Below are positions 31,659 to 42,055 of a DNA stretch of 64,000 bases, piece after piece. Position 1 is the first letter of the stretch, and every line of letters begins with the position of its first letter. The position numbers were made by a program, and so were the translations under genes. Below the pieces are notes generated by a model that searched no databases, had not been told where the DNA came from, and worked only from the letters and a program-made list of their open reading frames with translations. The stretch comes from Cryphonectria parasitica EP155 (lineage: Eukaryota; Ascomycota; Sordariomycetes; Diaporthales; Cryphonectriaceae), in NCBI RefSeq assembly GCF_011745365.1, contig NW_024468910.1, forward strand, positions 4,885,172 through 4,949,171, read 5' to 3'.

Positions 31659-34478
31659 TCACCTGATTCGTTTCTTCTTCTTCTTTTTCCTCTCGTTTTT
31701 GTCGGCTTCCAGTTTGTACCATCTCTCGATCTCCTGTAGATATCATCTGTCAGTGGCCAACAAGAAATTGTATTGTATCCCCGCCGCCGGGGGAAGGGGG
31801 GGGGGGGGTGTATTGCTACTCACAGTGACCCAGGCCATGAAGTTTTGAACAGTAGGCATACCGCCCAGCGGCTCGATCCTGGAGCTCAGTGTGCGGGCAT
31901 TGACCATCTCGCTCGCGCTGCGGACATACTTGAGGGTAGACATGTCCAGGTCTTCATTGGTGGTGTCAGGGTTCTTCAGCTGGAGGAGTATGATCTGCGC
32001 CCAGCGCTCCAGGCCGGTCCACTGTAGGAGGTGTCCGCCAACCGCTAGAGTCTGCTTCGCATGTAGCCTGAATACAAAGTGAACGGTGCCTGTTGGGAAG
32101 AAAACGGTCTGCCCAGGCCGAAGAATCACAAAGCGCCACCTGCCACCTGTGTAGCTGAGCGGGTTGGCGACCCACGCATTCTGTTCCTCTTCAGTCGGGC
32201 GGGAGAGCCACCCGAAACCGAACTCGCCCTCCTGGATGGTAATCCAGGTCGACCATCCGTGGCTGTCCATATGCGGCGATGTGTTGTGGCCACCTTCCGA
32301 CACCAGTACCCACTCCAGAAGTTCAGTCCACTCATTCCAATCTTCCCGGCTGGCTTTCGTCCTCTCGGCACTATGGCCCTCCAACAATGAATCACGGATA
32401 CGGGGCAACAGTTGGCAGTTCTCCCCGGTTAGGAAGCTTGGCAGTATGGAGTGTGGAAGCGGACTTCGGAGGTCCAAGATGTTCCAGGGGTCCTGTGAAG
32501 GGGAGTTGCGGAGGAAGCGCGCCTTGATGTCGGCGAGGCTCCTCTTCTCGAATGACGCCAGGTCGAAGTTGCGAGATGGGATCTGAACAGAGACCTCTCT
32601 GCTGAGGTCCTCCATGCGGTGGAACAGCTGCTCGATGGGGCGGGCTCCGTTATCAGTCCACTGGAACTGCTGCTGTCCTTCTGTGAAGATTGGTATCCTC
32701 TGCGTGCCACGCTCCATAGCATCTAGGGCCTCCTCGCCACTCAACAGGTCTGCATCGACAGGGCCCTTGCTCGGATCTGTATTTGGTGATCGACATGTGG
32801 AAAGAATAGCGTGGACCAGCCGGTTCGTCGTTTCGCCTCGTAGCCAATCATCCTCCTTAGTGTCTGTGAACTTTTCGGCGAGCTCAGACATAACCTGCCG
32901 GCGGAACCTCTCGTCGCGCTCGACGTCAATGATTGGGCGGCCAGCCTTGTTGTGTCTTGGCAAGTGCTCCCACCGCGGCTCCCTTCCCAGCGATTCCAGT
33001 GGGTGGCTGTGTGGCAAGTGGTGTGCCTTTCCGCTCAGCTGCGGCGGGCGGTCTTCCCAGGCAGTCCGACGTCGTTTGGCAGGTAACTCGAGCTCAAACT
33101 CATAGATACCCGGTGTCGATGTTGCCCGTCGCCGCACAGGAATCGTTGTCCACTTGGTTGCAGACCCTGTCAGGGTGGGAATTTGCTCGACCTCGATCCC
33201 GTCTAAATCTTGCTCCTTCTCGACTGTCGGCAGAGGCCTTGCCATGGTGGCGCTTGTCGGCAGTGATGGCTCACCAAGAGCACTTGTGATCAGCCTGGCA
33301 TATGCATCCAGGTGCAGCGGACAAAGATCCTCCTTGCAGGCCCCGTAATATTTGGCGAGTATCCTGACATCGGCGGGCTGCTCTTCGTCTAGTATGGCGA
33401 TAAATGGTTCTGGCACAGCACGGCAGTTGCACTGTGTGCCGTGTTCAGGTAATATGGGTGTTGCTGGATCGTAGAGCCTAAAAGACGTGGGCTGAGCCGC
33501 TGCTGGGGGATCGTCCACCGGTATGCCAGCCACGCCCGGGCCCAATTCTTCCCTGCTGATCGTAGAAGGGTAAGGCCACCGTGGGGAGACATGTCTGCCG
33601 TCCACCACAGGCGGCGTCGACGTCTGCTCCTGGGGTGCTATCTCCACTGGGGGTGCGCCCTGCTGGGGCACCTGCTGGGCAGATGTCATGGAATGCTGTG
33701 GGGCTGAGCCCTGGAGGGTCCTCTCGGCCGAGTCGACATCAGGGTCAGAAATGGTATCACTGTTCTCGCCCATCGAGAAGATATCTGAGTGGCGGCCGGC
33801 ATTTTCCTCCGATGACGTGGATACAGGAGGATGGTTGGGCCGATCCTCCAGAGGTTCCAGAGGTGTAGTGGGTGCAGGTGCAGGTGCGGGTGCGGCTGCA
33901 GATACGACGGGGAGTGCAGGTGCCGCGGGAAGTGCGACCGGGTCTGGATCGGAGGCCCGAAAGGCGCATTCGTTCAAAGGCCGGGGCATAGGAAAAGGCG
34001 CCAGGCCACTGTTGAGGGCGACATGTGGCTGTGTGGACGGATGCGCGAAGGGAATGCGAGAGGGTTTGGCGCTCATCGGCTCGACGCTCGACCTCATCAT
34101 GATGAGACCCTCGGCCAGCTCGAGCGTGGTCGGGTACTCATCAGGGGTCCGAGAGGGATGAGGGACATGGCTGGCAGGGCTGTGAAAGACGTCAGAGGGC
34201 CTGCTGTTGGGGACCAGGGTCGAGGCTGAGGCTGAGGCTGGGACTCCCCAAGAGAGGGTTACAAGCGCAGGGTCAGACGCAGGAGCAGGCGCAAGAGTAG
34301 GCAAGGGCTTGGGCACTGGTCGCGCCAGGGCTGGTGAGTCTCGAGTTTTCAAGAGGTCACTCGCAGGGCGCGTCGGGGGCTCATCGCACGTCTGAAGGAA
34401 GGCCTGGGAGTAGAGTTGATCAGGAGCCCGAGGGGCGAGGGGTTTGAGGGGCCTCGCCCCAGGATGACGATGTGCCAT
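31659..34478 (-). CDS. JmjC-domain protein
   Basis: Probable Fe(II)/2-oxoglutarate-dependent oxygenase; chromatin or other targets are unknown. Two exons, 34478-31824 and 31733-31659. The 90-bp phase-0 intron starts GTGAGT and ends CTACAG. The product is 909 residues. The N-terminal ~450 residues are Pro/Ser/Ala-rich and disordered, and include an alternating Pro-Ala run. A cysteine-containing stretch (HGTQCNCRA...GACKEDLCPLHLDAY) precedes the catalytic part. Near residue 735 HMDSHG gives the H-x-D iron ligands, followed by STWITIQEGEFGFGW. Near residue 800 GTVHFVFRL gives the distal His. The last exon adds EIERWYKLEADKNERKKKK-type basic residues. The start is the first ATG (34478) in a frame open upstream. 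Confidence 0.88.
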
Positions 34479-35910
34479 GAAGGAAGAAAGTGGGTAATAA
34501 AGATGAGGGATGGACAGGCTGGAGGTCAATTCATTATGCTGGTGAGGATGAGGCTCTGGGGAAGAGATAGAGCGCCAAACTGCATGCAGCTGGCAAGGGC
34601 TCCTTTTGGCGGCAGGCCCCAAAGAAACCCCCGTTTGGCCCTGACAGTGTCTAGGCGCCTGGTTCCTGGGCCCTGGGCTGTGGAGAGCTGGGGTGGAGGG
34701 GTCCTGAACACCCGCCCGGAGGGGCCCTGTGGGACTCGGGTCACCACCTGAAGCCGCCTGCAAACGGCAGTACAAAGAGAGGCAGACAAACCAGTCTCAA
34801 CCCCAAAGAAAGACGACGAATAACAATGGCGAGAATGATGAGAGAAATTCTGCGTAGTCCTGCTAAGATAAAATTGAAAAGGTCTCAGTATCTCAATGAT
34901 AACCCGAATGAGTTCAAGAGATGGTGGTTGAAATTTTTTGGTATCAAATGGGATATATTCGCCAGTGTGCAGAGACTGGAATCTGCTCTTTCAAGGGATG
35001 AGATCATTGAGGTGTGTGGAAAAGGTGAGGTGTCCCAGTCCCCCAAAGCCCCGCGTAGGGACTTGAAGTTACTGGGGGAGGTTAGTGCCCAGAGAGTATG
35101 CAGTAATCGGGGTAATTCTTCAATCAAGGTCATGGCAGAGAGCTCTACTCCTCGGACGGTTCAATTGGTCCAAAGTCTTCCATAGCCCTGCCCCCCTCCC
35201 ACTTTCTTGAGCCTCAAGTCTAATTAAACCTCTCTCTGCCTGCCTTGTATGAAGACTGGCCTCAGCCTGTAGTTCAGTTTTAGAAAGAATACTTTTCTTG
35301 CTTGTATTTCTGAATTTGCCCACTTTCCGAATTTTCAAGCTGTCGTGGTTTTTCTGCCTTCATCTCCTCTTCCCCTCTGCGCCACCCCGCTTGCTCTCGT
35401 CTATTTCTCAGGGTCGAGGTCATTAGGTCATAACGTCATGCGGAACACTGGCTACATGGAGATGTTGTGAGTTTCTCTTCGATGGGTGACCGTCCCTGCC
35501 TCGGACATCTGTCACGTCACGACCGGCTTGTGGGTCGTGAGCGACGACGACCCACGGTTGGTTGACAAAGAGTTGTTCCTCTGTCAAGAGAAATGACGCA
35601 TGTATAAAACTTTGTGTTCTGAGACAAAGTGACAGGGCTGAAAGACGTCGGGAACAACCGCCGACGTGATGGTGAACCAGCTTCATTAGCATGTGCTAGT
35701 AGAATATACCCTTTCCTACGTTCCATGCTGTCGGTGCTGCATAGATGGAGATGGATGCACTGGCACGATCTTCAGTTTGACAATCCTCACGTTGAGGCTG
35801 CATACAGACAGGGTCAATAGGGCGTAAATTCTAAAAAGGCGAGGAAGCTTAGAACAGCCCCCCTCCCCTGACATGTTGTCATCGTCTGGCGGCGGTGGGG
35901 CTTACAATTT

Positions 35911-35928
35911 GACCATCAAGGTCCTCAT
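35911..35928 (+). repeat. Zinc-response-like 18-mer, copy 1
   Basis: GACCATCAAGGTCCTCAT. The core ACCATCAAGGT (35912-35922) differs at one defined position from the yeast Zap1 element ACCTTNAAGGT. The same 18 bases recur inverted at 36903-36920. Confidence 0.5.
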
Positions 35929-36902
35929 GAGCCCTCTCGCGCGGCCGTCCTGCCGACGACCTCAGCGGTGCCCTTTCCCCCACCCTGCTTCCTCCCACCA
36001 CAGTACATGATATGAGGGCTGATACTTTTGATACGAGGCAGGTCGAATTGGCCCGATTCAGTTGATTTCTGTGATGAGCCTGTCGGGAAGAGGGGCGGGT
36101 GGCTGCGATCGCTGGCTAGACAACAGCTGAATCACCTGCTGCAACAACTATCCGAGGCCATCCCACGCTATTGTGGTGGTCCACTCAAGGTGTAACGCCA
36201 TTTCTCAGCAATTATCGTGTAACTGACAATGACCTGGACATCAATGGTTGTCCTCCTCACTTCGCAGGGTGACGCGCTTCTTCGGGGGACCAGTTGTACG
36301 TGCTGGCTCACCGACTCATCCCTCTGCAAGGATGCGATTTCCTGGATCACAGTCGAAACAACGACTCGCTAGTTGTGAGAAGGAAGCTGAGCTATCCTGA
36401 GGCTAGAAGAATCCTAATACTCGACGTGATGATTGAGTGTTACCCCATCATGCCCGGATGTCTCAATTCAGCTCCTATCCGGCCGGGGGGTGGGGGTGGA
36501 TGAGACGTTGCTTGCGACGAGCTACTCTCGGCGGGTCTCCTCCTCCCCTTCAATGGCTTCTCCTTCTAGTTGGCATTGCTCACTGCCAGAGGGCTCAAGT
36601 TGCAAAAGCTTGTCTTTGCTCGCAAGTTTAGTGTCCTGCTCTGCCTGGAGTACGGGATCTTTGTGACTGGAGGGAGAGCGCATAGGAAGGTAATTAATTG
36701 ATGGACAGCCCTTGACTCCGAGTGTGCCTGCAGGCATACTTGCATTGGAGCGCATGTTTTAGACAAGGCGCAAAATTGGTGTCCGAGGGGTTGCATGGGG
36801 GGGGGGTGATTGAAAATCATATGGGTCAGGAGGTCCTCGAGTGAAGGTGCTGCTGAAACGAATCAAGACTGGTTTGGTGAAAGCGATCGTCGAGGTCGTC
36901 TT

Positions 36903-36920
36903 ATGAGGACCTTGATGGTC
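36903..36920 (-). repeat. Zinc-response-like 18-mer, copy 2 (inverted)
   Basis: Exact reverse complement of copy 1 over 18 bases. Read on the plus strand, the core is ACCTTGATGGT at 36909-36919. It lies about 0.95 kb before the ZIP start codon. Confidence 0.5.
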
Positions 36921-37351
36921 AGAGCTGCATGGTTTGAGCTAATCCTGAACGACCCCACCCCTAGACTGAAGCGGTACTTTTCAGTAAGTTTCTTGGGCTC
37001 TTGGCCCTCACTGACCCTTCACATTTTACTACAGTACTGCAGTACAACGGCCGGCAATGTGTGCCGTACTACGAACTAGCATGGAGAAACGTACCTAGCT
37101 AAGGGAGCCTACCGGGCGATAGACAGCGCCCCGCCATCTTAAGTGGCGCAGCCCCCCCAGCTGGTGTCACTGCCAAGTTGCAATGATTCGGCAGGAGTCC
37201 CCATAAAAGATCCCTGAACTTACCAATGACAGTGTTGCAAATTTCTCAGTAATGCGCTTTTATTGGTCACTTGGATTTCAGTATCGTGCTGCAACGGAGG
37301 GGGAAGGAAGGAGAAGGAGAGAAAAAAAGTGAGAAAAAGTGACCAGCACCA

Positions 37352-37370
37352 GCCATCAAGGTCCTCACGA
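37352..37370 (+). repeat. Zinc-response-like element, copy 3
   Basis: GCCATCAAGGTCCTCACGA shares CCATCAAGGTCCTCA with copy 1 and is in the same orientation. It lies about 500 bp before the ZIP start codon. Two further TCAAGGT cores occur in the region, near 36185 and 37552. Confidence 0.5.
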
Positions 37371-37861
37371 GAGCACAACCCAACCTATGTGCTTAGCCCT
37401 CCGCCCACCAGAGCTTGATTCCTCGACCAAAGTTTCCACGCCCCAAACCAGAAATCCAGCCCACGGCGCACACCACAACCTTCAGAACATCATCTTGACC
37501 CATGGCACAGGCTAGTGAACATTGAGTCTGCGATTGTTTGGCCGAAGTCCCTCAAGGTTCTCTCACCCACCCACCCTCCTCCTTCCAACCTTGGCTCGAG
37601 CGTCGATTTCCAATGTCGCGACACACTTGCGTCGGCTTTGCCTCTCCATAAAAGACGGCGCAACCGCCTCGTTTCCGCAGCATTTGCATCGACTGTTACT
37701 CTGCACATCAACTCTTATCGTCACTTTCTCCTTTATCCCCCCCCCCCTTCCTCGACGTCTGTGATATAGGGCCAATACCTATTGTCCCTCCACTCACATT
37801 ATAGACCTCGCCCTCACACGTCCCACCAGTCAAAGCGTTTGTGAGTCACACATAGGTGACA

Positions 37862-38980
37862 ATGTCTGCCGATAGCACAGCTATGGCTGCACCCACCAGT
37901 GTCACGGTGGAATGCGACTCTGGTAACGACTATGACGGCCGTTTGGGTCTGCGCATCTCGTCCATCTTTGTCATTCTTGTTGGGTCCTTCATCGGTGCTG
38001 TGGCCCCCATCATCTTGGCCCGTTCGAGTCGCATGATGGTCCCCAAGACTGCCTTCTTTATTGCAAAATACTTTGGATCTGGCGTCATCATAGCAACCGC
38101 CTTCATCCACCTTTTGGCCCCTGCCAACGAGGCACTCAGCTCGCCATGCTTCCCGGAAGATTCCGTCATCGCCAGCTACTCTTGGCCAGAGGCAATAGCC
38201 CTCATGACCATCTTCCTCATGTTCCTCATCGAGCTGCTCGCCAGCCGCTTTGAGTGGAGCCTCGGCGGCGCGCACAGTCATGATCATAGCCATGACTTAG
38301 CAGAGGCAGAGCCAGTCTCATCTATAGCAATCAAGAAGCCTGCTGATGAGGAGAACGTCGCCGCCAACGACTCCACCACCCTCACCCTTACTTCTGTCAA
38401 CGACCCGCGATTCACGCATGAGGTCTCTTATCCACCCGGCGGCGAAGACCACCTGGGGCACAAACGCGACCACACCGAGCCCGACTCCTTGGCCGCACAG
38501 ATGACAGCCCTGTTCATTCTGGAATTCGGTGTCATCTTCCACTCCGTCTTCATCGGGCTCACCCTCGCCGTCGCGGGTTCTGAGTTCACCATCCTGTACA
38601 TTGTCCTCGTCTTCCACCAAAGTTTCGAGGGTCTCGGTCTCGGTACCCGACTGGCGGTTGCACAGTGGCCCAAGGGAAAGGAGTGGCTGCCCTATGTGCT
38701 CGGCTGCGCCTATGCGCTGTCCACGCCCATTGCCATCGCCATCGGTATCGGTGTTCGACAGACACTTGCCCCGGAGGGCCTCAAGTCCCTGACCATCAAC
38801 GGCATTTTTGATTCCATCTCCGCTGGTATCCTCATCTACACCGGTCTGGTCGAGCTGATGGCTCACGAGTTTATGTTCAACGTGGAGATGCGCAAGAGCA
38901 GTATCGGTATGACGCTGTCAGCATTTGGATGCATGTGTCTTGGTGCGGGATTGATGGCCCTGCTTGGGAAATGGGCATGA
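37862..38980 (+). CDS. ZIP-family zinc transporter (plasma membrane Zrt type)
   Basis: Imports zinc (or iron) into the cytosol. 372 residues, single exon, with ATG at 37862. Eight hydrophobic segments are visible: three before a cytosolic variable loop and five after it. The loop contains HSHDHSHD, a metal-binding His cluster. The helix IV and V signatures are present as FHSVFIGLTLAV and HQSFEGLGLGTRL, with the metal-site His and Glu residues. The protein ends shortly after the last helix (GAGLMALLGKWA), as in Zrt1/Zrt2. Zinc-response-like repeats upstream suggest induction under zinc shortage. A metallothionein gene converges on its 3' end. Confidence 0.95.
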   Translation: MSADSTAMAAPTSVTVECDSGNDYDGRLGLRISSIFVILVGSFIGAVAPIILARSSRMMVPKTAFFIAKYFGSGVIIATAFIHLLAPANEALSSPCFPEDSVIASYSWPEAIALMTIFLMFLIELLASRFEWSLGGAHSHDHSHDLAEAEPVSSIAIKKPADEENVAANDSTTLTLTSVNDPRFTHEVSYPPGGEDHLGHKRDHTEPDSLAAQMTALFILEFGVIFHSVFIGLTLAVAGSEFTILYIVLVFHQSFEGLGLGTRLAVAQWPKGKEWLPYVLGCAYALSTPIAIAIGIGVRQTLAPEGLKSLTINGIFDSISAGILIYTGLVELMAHEFMFNVEMRKSSIGMTLSAFGCMCLGAGLMALLGKWA

Positions 38981-39590
38981 AGAGGATGATTAAGGATATG
39001 GTCACTTGAGAGTAAAAGAAAAGTACAAAGAAAGAAGAAAAAAAGAAGGTCGACACTTGTCATCAACATCATCATTGAGCGGCGTTGTATAGGCACAGCA
39101 CGACCTGGGATAGTTAAGTATGCATGAGGGCGACAATTGCGCGCGCACGCTTGTTATTCCGCCTCCGATACTTATGCCATGGGCGTGCAGGCTTATGTTA
39201 TCCTGCACAACATGGGTCCCGCAAGCCACACGGTTTAGATCGGCATTGTGTGATAGTGTAAGTTCTTCCCTGTCTCTGTTTGGTTGTGGGACAAAATCGG
39301 AAGACTAATACAAGGCCAATAGTTTACTTAGAACGATACCCATAAATCATTTGAATGAGAGTATATGGAATTCCCTTTACTTTGACTAAGGAGCGTTTAA
39401 TCTACAGGAAGCCATGATCATTGGCTTTCCATGACTGTAGCCTTTCCCCGCACTTGGGCCCGATTTAATCCCCTCAAGCACACCGGAAAAAAAAGATAAT
39501 AACCAAACGAGAGAGTGTGTGAACCAATCCGAACTTCAGGAACCGAACTCAAGAAGAGAGTCGCCGAAGCGACGGGCGATGAGCGCCAGC
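38981..39590. other. Tail-to-tail region between ZIP and metallothionein genes
   Basis: Holds the 3' UTRs of both genes. A-rich stretches follow the ZIP stop. No further gene was seen. Confidence 0.5.
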
Positions 39591-39841
39591 TCAGTGCTGT
39601 ACGCTTTGTTAGATTTCAACACACATACAGTCTCTCGCCATTAATCACCCGAGCAAAAAAGAGCAGGAAGGAAACTTGCCTTGCACGTGGCACAGTTGCA
39701 GCTAGAGGTGCACTGCCCATTGCAGCATGTAGTACAGGCACTGCCGGGCGACAAGATCAGTCGAGGACGAGGAAGAAAAGAGAGAGAAGCGGGCTGCCCT
39801 TGATCCTGAGCAATGTCAAGGGATACTTACCAGGCACCCAT
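39591..39841 (-). CDS. Metallothionein, 25 residues, three exons
   Basis: Tiny cysteine-rich metal-binding protein, too short for ordinary ORF lists. Exons are 39841-39831, 39740-39680 and 39596-39591. The spliced product has 25 residues with eight Cys at positions 4, 6, 9, 10, 14, 18, 20 and 23, including C-x-C pairs. It has no aromatic residue and ends Cys-Lys-His. Intron 1 is GTAAGT...CGGCAG (phase 2). Intron 2 is of the GC-AG class (GCAAGT...GTACAG) with a perfect CTAAC branch site 14 nt before the acceptor. If intron 2 is retained, the frame would run on for about 12 residues. The start context (CAACAATGG), the long A/C-rich leader and an upstream TATTTAAA support strong expression. Fungal metallothioneins of 22-27 residues are well known. 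Metal (Cu or Zn) is undetermined; the ZIP neighbour hints at zinc. Confidence 0.8.
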
Positions 39842-42055
39842 TGTTGCTGTTGGTGTGTTTGGGTGTGTGTGGGTGTGTGGGTATGTGGTTGAGTGATTGC
39901 TATCGAGGGGTTTGATGTTCTAACAGCTCGTGTTTGAACGTTGAAGAAGGAAGAGATTCAGGAGATTCTGAAGATGGGGGAGAGACAAGCAGGAGATGGG
40001 AAGGAGGTTTAAATACCCCTTCGAGCCACCCGATCTGGGAATCGATGAGATAAGAACAAGAGGAAGGACAGACTGAGGGGAAACACCATCATGGTTCCAC
40101 GTGGGGTCATATGACACGACAAACAGCGAGCGGCCGTCCATCTGCAACCTTGGGCCTGCTGAGCCATGGAATCTGAGCTTCCTCCAGTTGGCTAGCTCAA
40201 CCCGGGATGTTGCACATCATCCTGCGGATCGGGCGAGTGGGTTGGGTGGGTGTGGACGAGATGCTGTGTTATTCTTGTCGGGGGGATTCCTTTCTGCCTC
40301 CTCGTCCGTTGGAGGATGTGCGGACGAGGTACTGCTTTCTTTACAGCAAGAAAGACCATCTTCCACTCCTCCTCCTCGCCATGAGGAGCCAACATCAAAA
40401 ACAGCATCATTATCATCACCATCAGGGCGAGATAATGGAAAATGTGTGCTCTCATCGTCTGGCGATCTCCCATGATTCACGACTCACATCAGATGCTCTA
40501 AGACGTAGGCTAAGAAACTTCTCCACCACACCTCTGCTCTCTGCCTTTTCCCCAATAGTCTGGAGGGGAGGAAAAGGGGGGCCCTTTGCATGCACAGACG
40601 GGAAGAGCGAGTGTGGGCGAGAGTGAGAACGAGCCAATGTCAAGGCCCCAACGCCCACGCTTTTGCCGCCGAGACCCAGCCTGCACGACGGTCCTTGTTA
40701 GGTAACTATCAGGCCTTGGCCGGCTTGTCGTGGTACCCTTGGGCAAAATCCTTCCCTAATGTATGGTTAGCCTGCTCTAGCCAAGGCGTGGGGGGAGGAG
40801 GACACGGGAGTGGTTTGAAGAGCTCGCTACTGTACATCGACGCATATAGGCACTCGGCACTATTACAATATTGCCACATGCGGTGTTCCGGTCCCTTTTG
40901 CAGTTGGGGGTTCGTAGATGCACGTCTGTCTAGAACAAGGAAATCTGCTGCTGATCTGCTCATGGCCATGTCTGTTCTTTTTCTCCTTTCCTCTTTCTTT
41001 CTTTGAAAGTTTTCCACCTGGGGCGAGCACGCAGCAACAGGCGTTGGGCGACGCCGCGAGAAGTTACTGGGGCGGCTGCTGACGAGATAATCCTGTCGAG
41101 CTCCAAGTCTCCTTTCACTGGCACAAAGGTGGAGGGGTCGGTGTCCAATATGGTCCAAGAGGGTGGACTCGGTTGCACTGCAGGACCGATGGTTGTGACC
41201 AGCCCAAGCCTCGTGAAACTGGTTGGTTCTGGTGCTCTGCCCATGCATGTCACATTCAGGATTTCCTGACTCGGAGTACCAACATATTGGAGCACTGAGA
41301 AACGGATTCCTCTATTCCAGCCGGATTCTATTCTGTGGGCCGGGGCTCGGGTGCTGCGGAGATTTAGTGCTCGCCGCTGATCGTTACATTAGTCTTTATA
41401 TAATCACTCTGGATGGAGAAGAAGGCATGTAGTCAACCACGGGACGTACCCAGACCTCATGAAATGCCGAGAAGAGGGTTGATGTGTCTTGCCTCAAAGT
41501 CGGACAGGATAGGTGTGAAGGCGAATGATCAAAATGCTTCTGAGAAAGTGCTAGAACTCGGGTAATGCTGCCATCTTGTAACAATCCGTAACTCCTATGC
41601 CCTATGCAGTTGTGACAACCCAAAAAAAACCACAACTCCTCGCCACATCATTTGCTATTCCACTTGATCAACTCCCGTTTGAATCCTGATTTCTTACAAG
41701 GGGAGAAAAAAGAACATCACCATATATCCCCATGTATTAATGAAGGTGTCGCACGCAGGCATGGGATTTTCACACGAAAGTGAAATCTTTACCTCCAACA
41801 AGACAGGCCACAAGTAAAACCCCAGCTCCTAGTTCCATGGCCAGACTGATGTCCACGGTTGGTCATCGAACCGTCATGGGACGGCTCTGCCATACCTGGC
41901 TGACTGCATGAAGAACGAGACATTCTTGCCCCTATGTTTGTGGACGCACCGTCATTGCCTCTGAGGTCGTACAAGAAGGCGGGGTCCTCTGAGTTGCTCA
42001 CGCTATCCACAAGCCTGTTGGACCGCGTCTGTTCAGCGGGGATCTCGGGTCCTTG
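39842..42055. other. Intergenic between two minus-strand genes
   Basis: Promoter of the metallothionein gene on the left and 3' flank of the unknown basic protein gene on the right. Frames of up to about 180 codons occur at 40709-41295 on both strands in a GC-rich patch. They lack motifs and a consistent coding strand. Confidence 0.45.
40009..40016 (-). promoter_or_regulatory. TATA box of the metallothionein gene
   Basis: TATTTAAA on the minus strand, 168 bp before the ATG. It is followed by a leader almost free of G that ends in ACACACC/CAACAGCAACA repeats, typical of abundant fungal mRNAs. Confidence 0.55.

Larger units (their letters stand above)
34479..37861. other. Long divergent intergenic region upstream of the ZIP transporter
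   Basis: 3.4 kb between the JmjC gene (-) and the ZIP gene (+). It contains three zinc-response-like repeats (listed separately), GTAC palindromes at about 37030-37070, a C-run near 37737-37748 and a G-run near 36801. An ATG-started plus-strand frame of 119 codons at 34826-35185 has no recognisable motif and is also open on the other strand; it is not called as a gene. Confidence 0.5.

Noticed and set aside
34826..35185. ATG-started 119-codon frame
   Set aside because: Both strands are open here, there is no recognisable motif, and it lies in the promoter side of the JmjC gene. Kept only as a note.
40709..41295. Frames of 88 to 179 codons on both strands
   Set aside because: GC-rich patch open in several frames; no motif, no splice support and no consistent coding strand.
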